Shown here piece by piece: positions 61,181 through 64,000 of a DNA stretch of 64,000 bases (the first letter of the stretch is position 1; every line of letters starts with the position of its first letter). Made by a program: the position numbers and the translations under genes. Below the pieces are notes generated by a model. That model saw nothing but the letters and a program-made list of their open reading frames with translations. It did no database searches and was not told the origin of the DNA. Origin of the DNA: Chloroflexota bacterium (GTDB lineage: Bacteria > Chloroflexota > Anaerolineae > Aggregatilineales > Phototrophicaceae); contig JACRPS010000010.1 of NCBI GenBank assembly GCA_016223085.1, forward strand, positions 186,001 through 250,000, given 5' to 3'.

Positions 61181-61208
61181 GTAGGGGCGAGGCACGCCTC
61201 GCCCCTAC
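61181..61208. repeat. GTAGGG-type palindrome (GGGGCG subfamily)
   Basis: GTAGGGGCGAGGC and GCCTCGCCCCTAC are exact 13-base complements around AC. It lies between the binding-protein gene and the DppB-type gene. Confidence 0.9.
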
Positions 61209-61228
61209 AGGTTCAATTACAGCTTAGC

Positions 61229-62893
61229 CTACGGCGTCACCCAGGTATCACCCATCCAGACGTATGCCTGCGGGTGCAATCGGTAATGGACGTTTTTGGC
61301 AATCGCCGCCGCGTCCTGCCGGAAGCCCGGAATCAGCACCGACGCCTGATCGGAAATCAGGTTGGTAAGCTGTTCCAGTTGGCCGCGCCGCTTCTCCTGG
61401 TCGAGTTCGCTGTCGAACGCCTCCAGCAGCCTGTCAAATTCCGGGTTGCTCCAGTGGGATTCGTTCCACACGCCCTTCGAGTAATACGCCAGATTGAGCA
61501 TTTCGCTGGCCGTATTTTTCTGCGCCCAGTTGGAGACGCCGAAGTGGTTCGGCCCCCAGTCATCCAGCCAGGTCGTCCAGAAATCGGGGTTGGGCGCGAG
61601 CGTCAGCCGGAAGCCCGCCGGCTCTAACTGGCCGACGAGGAACTGGGCGAAGCCATCGGCAAAGCCACCATCGGAACCAGGGTCAATGTAGTCTACGGTC
61701 AGATCAAGGCCGTCCGGGTAGCCGGCTTCCGCCAGCAGCGCCCGTGCCTTCTCGTAATCCTGCTGGCGCGGTGTCTGATTGGCCGGGGCCAGCGGATACA
61801 TACCGGGTGCGATGGGATGGTCGTCGGCTTCGATGGCAAAACCCAGGTAGAGCGTATCGGCGTAGGCTTTCCGATCAACCGACAGTTTGAGCGCTTCCAC
61901 CACGTTGGGGTTCGTCCAGGGTTCTTCGTTGAACTTCATGATGCCAATGTGCAGGTTGCCCGTCTGCACGGTTTGGAAGTCGTGATTAGGCAGCGTAAGG
62001 TACTGGTCGCGCAGCGTGATCGAAGCCGGCCCCATATGCAGCGAACCTTCCTGCATGGCGCTGAAACGCGCTGCTTCGTCGGGATAGCTGACAAACTCCA
62101 CCGTGTCCAGGTAGGGCAGGCTCTTGCCATCCGCGCCCATCTGCCAGTAATCCTCGCGGCGTTTGAAGCGAATGTATTCGTCCGGCACGTGTTCTTCAAT
62201 CGTGAACGGCCCGGTGCCCCAAGGGTTGGTGAAGAAATCGCCCGGCCAATCTGAAGGCAGAATCGCGGCGTGATACAGGAACAGCGTGTAAATGAAGTCG
62301 CCGACTACGCGGTTGGTGAAGAAGTTGACGGTATAATCATCCACCTTTTCGACACCGGTCACATAGTTGGCCGCGCCCGCCCAGCCAGAACTGTTGTCCG
62401 GGTTCAGCAGCCGCTCGAAGGTAAACACCACGTCATCGGCATTAAAATCCTTACCATGATTAAACTTCACGCCTTCGCGCAGCGTGACGGTCCAGGTTTT
62501 GCCATCTTCCGAGGGCATCCAACTGGTCGCCAGCGAGGGCTGTAAGTTCAGGTCGGGGTCGAGAACCACCAGATAATCGCAAATCTGGCGGACGTAGTTG
62601 GACACAAACACCATGTCCAGGCGCGCCGGGTCATCAAAGCGGCGGGTGTCAATGCCCAGCGAGTTATAGATGGTCCCGCCGCGTACTGGTGCCATGTCCT
62701 GCGCCAGCCGCGCCGGACGTGCCAGCAGGCGTTCGCGCGGCGGCAGCAGGCTGATCGCCATTGCGCTGGCGCCGACGGTCGAGGCGAAGCGTAAAAACTC
62801 GCGGCGCGAAATCCGGTTTTGAGTGTACTGGAAGTGTGCCTCCCGTACCCGTTCTTCGTTGGCTTTTATAGCCTTTGGCCCAAACAGCTTCAT
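61229..62893 (-). CDS. ABC transporter substrate-binding protein, family 5 (oligopeptide type), Tat-exported
   Basis: 554-residue solute-binding protein. The first 60 residues hold a twin-arginine signal, SRREFLRFASTVGASAMAISLLP, preceded by about 28 charged residues. The family 5 core starts near residue 72 (GGTIYNSLGIDTRRFDDPARLD) and has LNLQPSLATSWMPSEDGKTWTVTLREGVKFNHGKDFNADDVVFTFERL. The ligand could be a peptide or a glycoside. AGGAGA supports ATG 62893. It is the first gene of the transporter operon, 79 bases from an operator-like GCCTGTA-N5-TCCTACA site. Confidence 0.94.
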   Translation of the reverse strand: MKLFGPKAIKANEERVREAHFQYTQNRISRREFLRFASTVGASAMAISLLPPRERLLARPARLAQDMAPVRGGTIYNSLGIDTRRFDDPARLDMVFVSNYVRQICDYLVVLDPDLNLQPSLATSWMPSEDGKTWTVTLREGVKFNHGKDFNADDVVFTFERLLNPDNSSGWAGAANYVTGVEKVDDYTVNFFTNRVVGDFIYTLFLYHAAILPSDWPGDFFTNPWGTGPFTIEEHVPDEYIRFKRREDYWQMGADGKSLPYLDTVEFVSYPDEAARFSAMQEGSLHMGPASITLRDQYLTLPNHDFQTVQTGNLHIGIMKFNEEPWTNPNVVEALKLSVDRKAYADTLYLGFAIEADDHPIAPGMYPLAPANQTPRQQDYEKARALLAEAGYPDGLDLTVDYIDPGSDGGFADGFAQFLVGQLEPAGFRLTLAPNPDFWTTWLDDWGPNHFGVSNWAQKNTASEMLNLAYYSKGVWNESHWSNPEFDRLLEAFDSELDQEKRRGQLEQLTNLISDQASVLIPGFRQDAAAIAKNVHYRLHPQAYVWMGDTWVTP

Positions 62894-62962
62894 CTCTATT
62901 CTCCTGATAAATAAGCCTATTTTCGTAATTTGGTGCGGAAAAACCGGGTAAAACTGAATGCC

Positions 62963-62990
62963 ACAGGCAAAGCCTGTAACCTATCCTACA
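62963..62990. promoter_or_regulatory. Operator-like site in the transporter promoter region
   Basis: ACAGGC (62963-62968) and GCCTGT (62972-62977) form an inverted repeat. GCCTGTA (62972-62978), five bases and TCCTACA (62984-62990) repeat the core spacing of the site at 51519-51537. It lies about 80 bases before the binding-protein start. Confidence 0.7.
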
Positions 62991-63060
62991 ACTGTGAGCA
63001 TAACGCGAAACGCAATCGCCTGTCAAGCTACTTGACACTGATCGTAACAGCGAATTACAA

Positions 63061-63079
63061 TCACCTGTAGGACAGGTGA
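63061..63079. promoter_or_regulatory. Operator-like palindrome before the PhyH gene
   Basis: TCACCTGT (63061-63068) and ACAGGTGA (63072-63079) are exact complements around AGG. It contains CCTGTAGGACA, which is also the reverse strand of the 51516-51543 site, and lies 20 bases before the PhyH start. Confidence 0.7.
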
Positions 63080-63098
63080 CAGGATGATAAGGAATGGT

Positions 63099-63980
63099 AT
63101 GCTGACGAATGCCGACCTGGAACAGTATCAGCGCGACGGTTATCTCGTCGTGCGCGGATTATTTTCACCGGAAGAAGTCGCTTTTTACCGTAACCACTAT
63201 ATGGCGCTGCGTGAAAGCGGCTCTTACGAGGGCGACTATGCCGGCGTGCCGCGCATTCTGGGGAACTCCGCCAAAACGGGCGATCTGCTGAAGGATGATG
63301 AACCTGACCCGCTCAAAGCGTACCCGCGCATGATTCATATGCACCGCTGGGATGAGGTTAGCCGGCGCTGGCTGCTGGACACGCGCCTGCGCGAAACGCT
63401 TACGGCGCTGCTGGGCGTGGAGCCGTTCGCCGTGCAGACGATGCTGTACTTCAAACCGCCGGGGGCGCGCGGGCAGGCCATGCACCAGGATCAGTATTAC
63501 CTGAAGGTGCAGCCGGGTACGTCAATGGCGGCCTGGCTGGCGCTCGACGACTGCGACGAGGCCAACGGCTGTATGCAGATGGTACCGGGCAGCCATACGT
63601 GGGATGTCCTGTGTACGATCAAAGCCGATACGACACAGAGCTTTACCGACGTGACTGTGCCGCTGCCGGAAGGCGCAAAACCTGTGCCGCAGATTATGAA
63701 AGCGGGCGACGTGCTGTTTTTCAACGGCCAGATGGTGCACGGCAGTTTCCCGAACACAACCACCAACCGCTTTCGCCGGTCGCTGATCGGCCATTACATC
63801 GTTGGCGATGCGCAAAAAGTAGCGGAGTTTTACCATCCCGCGCTGCGGATGGACGGCAGTGTGGTTGAACTGGGCAAGAGCGAAGGCGGCGGCTCGTGCG
63901 GCGTGTGGGTGGAACGCGACGGCGCGCCTGTGATCGAGATGACCGGCCTCAGCGGCGCGCGGGCCGAGGAACACGAATAG
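63099..63980 (+). CDS. Phytanoyl-CoA dioxygenase (PhyH) family protein
   Basis: 293-residue Fe(II)/2-oxoglutarate dioxygenase fold. The N-terminus LEQYQRDGYLVVRGLFSPEEV is typical. The metal pair is His-X-Asp in GQAMHQDQYYLKV, and the distal His is in GQMVHGSFPNTT, followed by the 2-oxoglutarate Arg in RFRRSLIGHY. LDDCDEANGCMQMVPGSH is the conserved family block. It hydroxylates an unknown substrate; the divergent transporter and shared operator motif suggest the imported compound. ATG 63099 has AAGGA six bases upstream and is preferred over ATG 63084. Confidence 0.92.
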   Translation: MLTNADLEQYQRDGYLVVRGLFSPEEVAFYRNHYMALRESGSYEGDYAGVPRILGNSAKTGDLLKDDEPDPLKAYPRMIHMHRWDEVSRRWLLDTRLRETLTALLGVEPFAVQTMLYFKPPGARGQAMHQDQYYLKVQPGTSMAAWLALDDCDEANGCMQMVPGSHTWDVLCTIKADTTQSFTDVTVPLPEGAKPVPQIMKAGDVLFFNGQMVHGSFPNTTTNRFRRSLIGHYIVGDAQKVAEFYHPALRMDGSVVELGKSEGGGSCGVWVERDGAPVIEMTGLSGARAEEHE

Positions 63981-63990
63981 AAAACGACCC

Positions 63991-64000
63991 GTAGGGACAC
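63991..64000. repeat. Start of another GTAGGG-type palindrome, cut by the window end
   Basis: The final ten bases read GTAGGGACAC, identical to the left arm of the copy at 53714. The rest lies outside the window. Confidence 0.6.

Noticed and set aside
1-64000. CRISPR array, tRNA or rRNA genes, phage or transposase genes
   Set aside because: I saw no regularly spaced repeats, no cloverleaf-like sequences with the usual T-loop motif, and no protein resembling a transposase, integrase or phage structural gene.

Overview
The window looks like a chromosomal segment of a Chloroflexota bacterium, most likely of the class Anaerolineae. This is inferred from protein style: Thr/Pro-rich linkers after signal peptides, many carbohydrate ABC systems, and tailed or fused enzymes. 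GC content is roughly 60% by eye. I see no rRNA, tRNA, CRISPR array, transposase or phage gene. At least a dozen copies of a short palindromic element with GTAGGG...CCCTAC ends lie between genes.

Layout. 1-3524 (minus): the end of a maltose-type ABC system (malF partial, malE) and a MarR regulator with a palindromic operator. 3879-6708 (minus): a polysaccharide pair (GT4 glycosyltransferase and Wzx-type flippase). 6847-8208 (plus): rpmF with a consensus promoter and terminator, then fabD. 8300-9834 (minus): a class I/II aminotransferase preceded by what looks like a complete ribosome-mediated attenuator (promoter, 28-residue leader peptide, competing hairpins, terminator). 9986-17197 (plus): a cell-envelope group with a MurA-like protein lacking the usual catalytic residues, an alpha/beta hydrolase, a small membrane protein, a membrane-anchored MurF-like ligase, a nucleoside hydrolase, a DUF456 protein and a D-Ala-D-Ala ligase. 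17315-26633: a lipoprotein, an orphan response regulator, a membrane GT2, a GlxR-like reductase, a GT-C-like membrane protein, a pseudouridine synthase and PlsC. 26700-28899: a probable glmS self-cleaving ribozyme in front of glmS.

28975-46913 (minus) is one 18-kb run of 13 genes, many overlapping by 4 bases. It holds a GT4 enzyme, glucosyl-3-phosphoglycerate synthase fused to universal-stress-type domains, a GH13_18 glucosylglycerate-type phosphorylase, a GH63/MGH1-like hydrolase, a LacI regulator with a perfect 14-bp operator, a complete sugar ABC importer, a six-hairpin glycosidase, YcjQ-like and YcjS-like dehydrogenases and a GH36 enzyme. It resembles the E. coli ycj locus joined to a glucosylglycerate biosynthesis module.

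47013-63980 is a second glycoside catabolic region: GH116, a mutarotase-like protein, an SDR, a FadR-type regulator, a class III aminotransferase, GH4, MmgE/PrpD, a class I glutamine amidotransferase-like protein, a complete oligopeptide-type ABC transporter and a PhyH dioxygenase. The same motif, GCCTGTA-N5-TCCTACA, occurs in the promoter region beside the FadR-type gene and again 11 kb away between the transporter and PhyH. This suggests one regulon handling a conjugated glycoside whose identity cannot be read from sequence.
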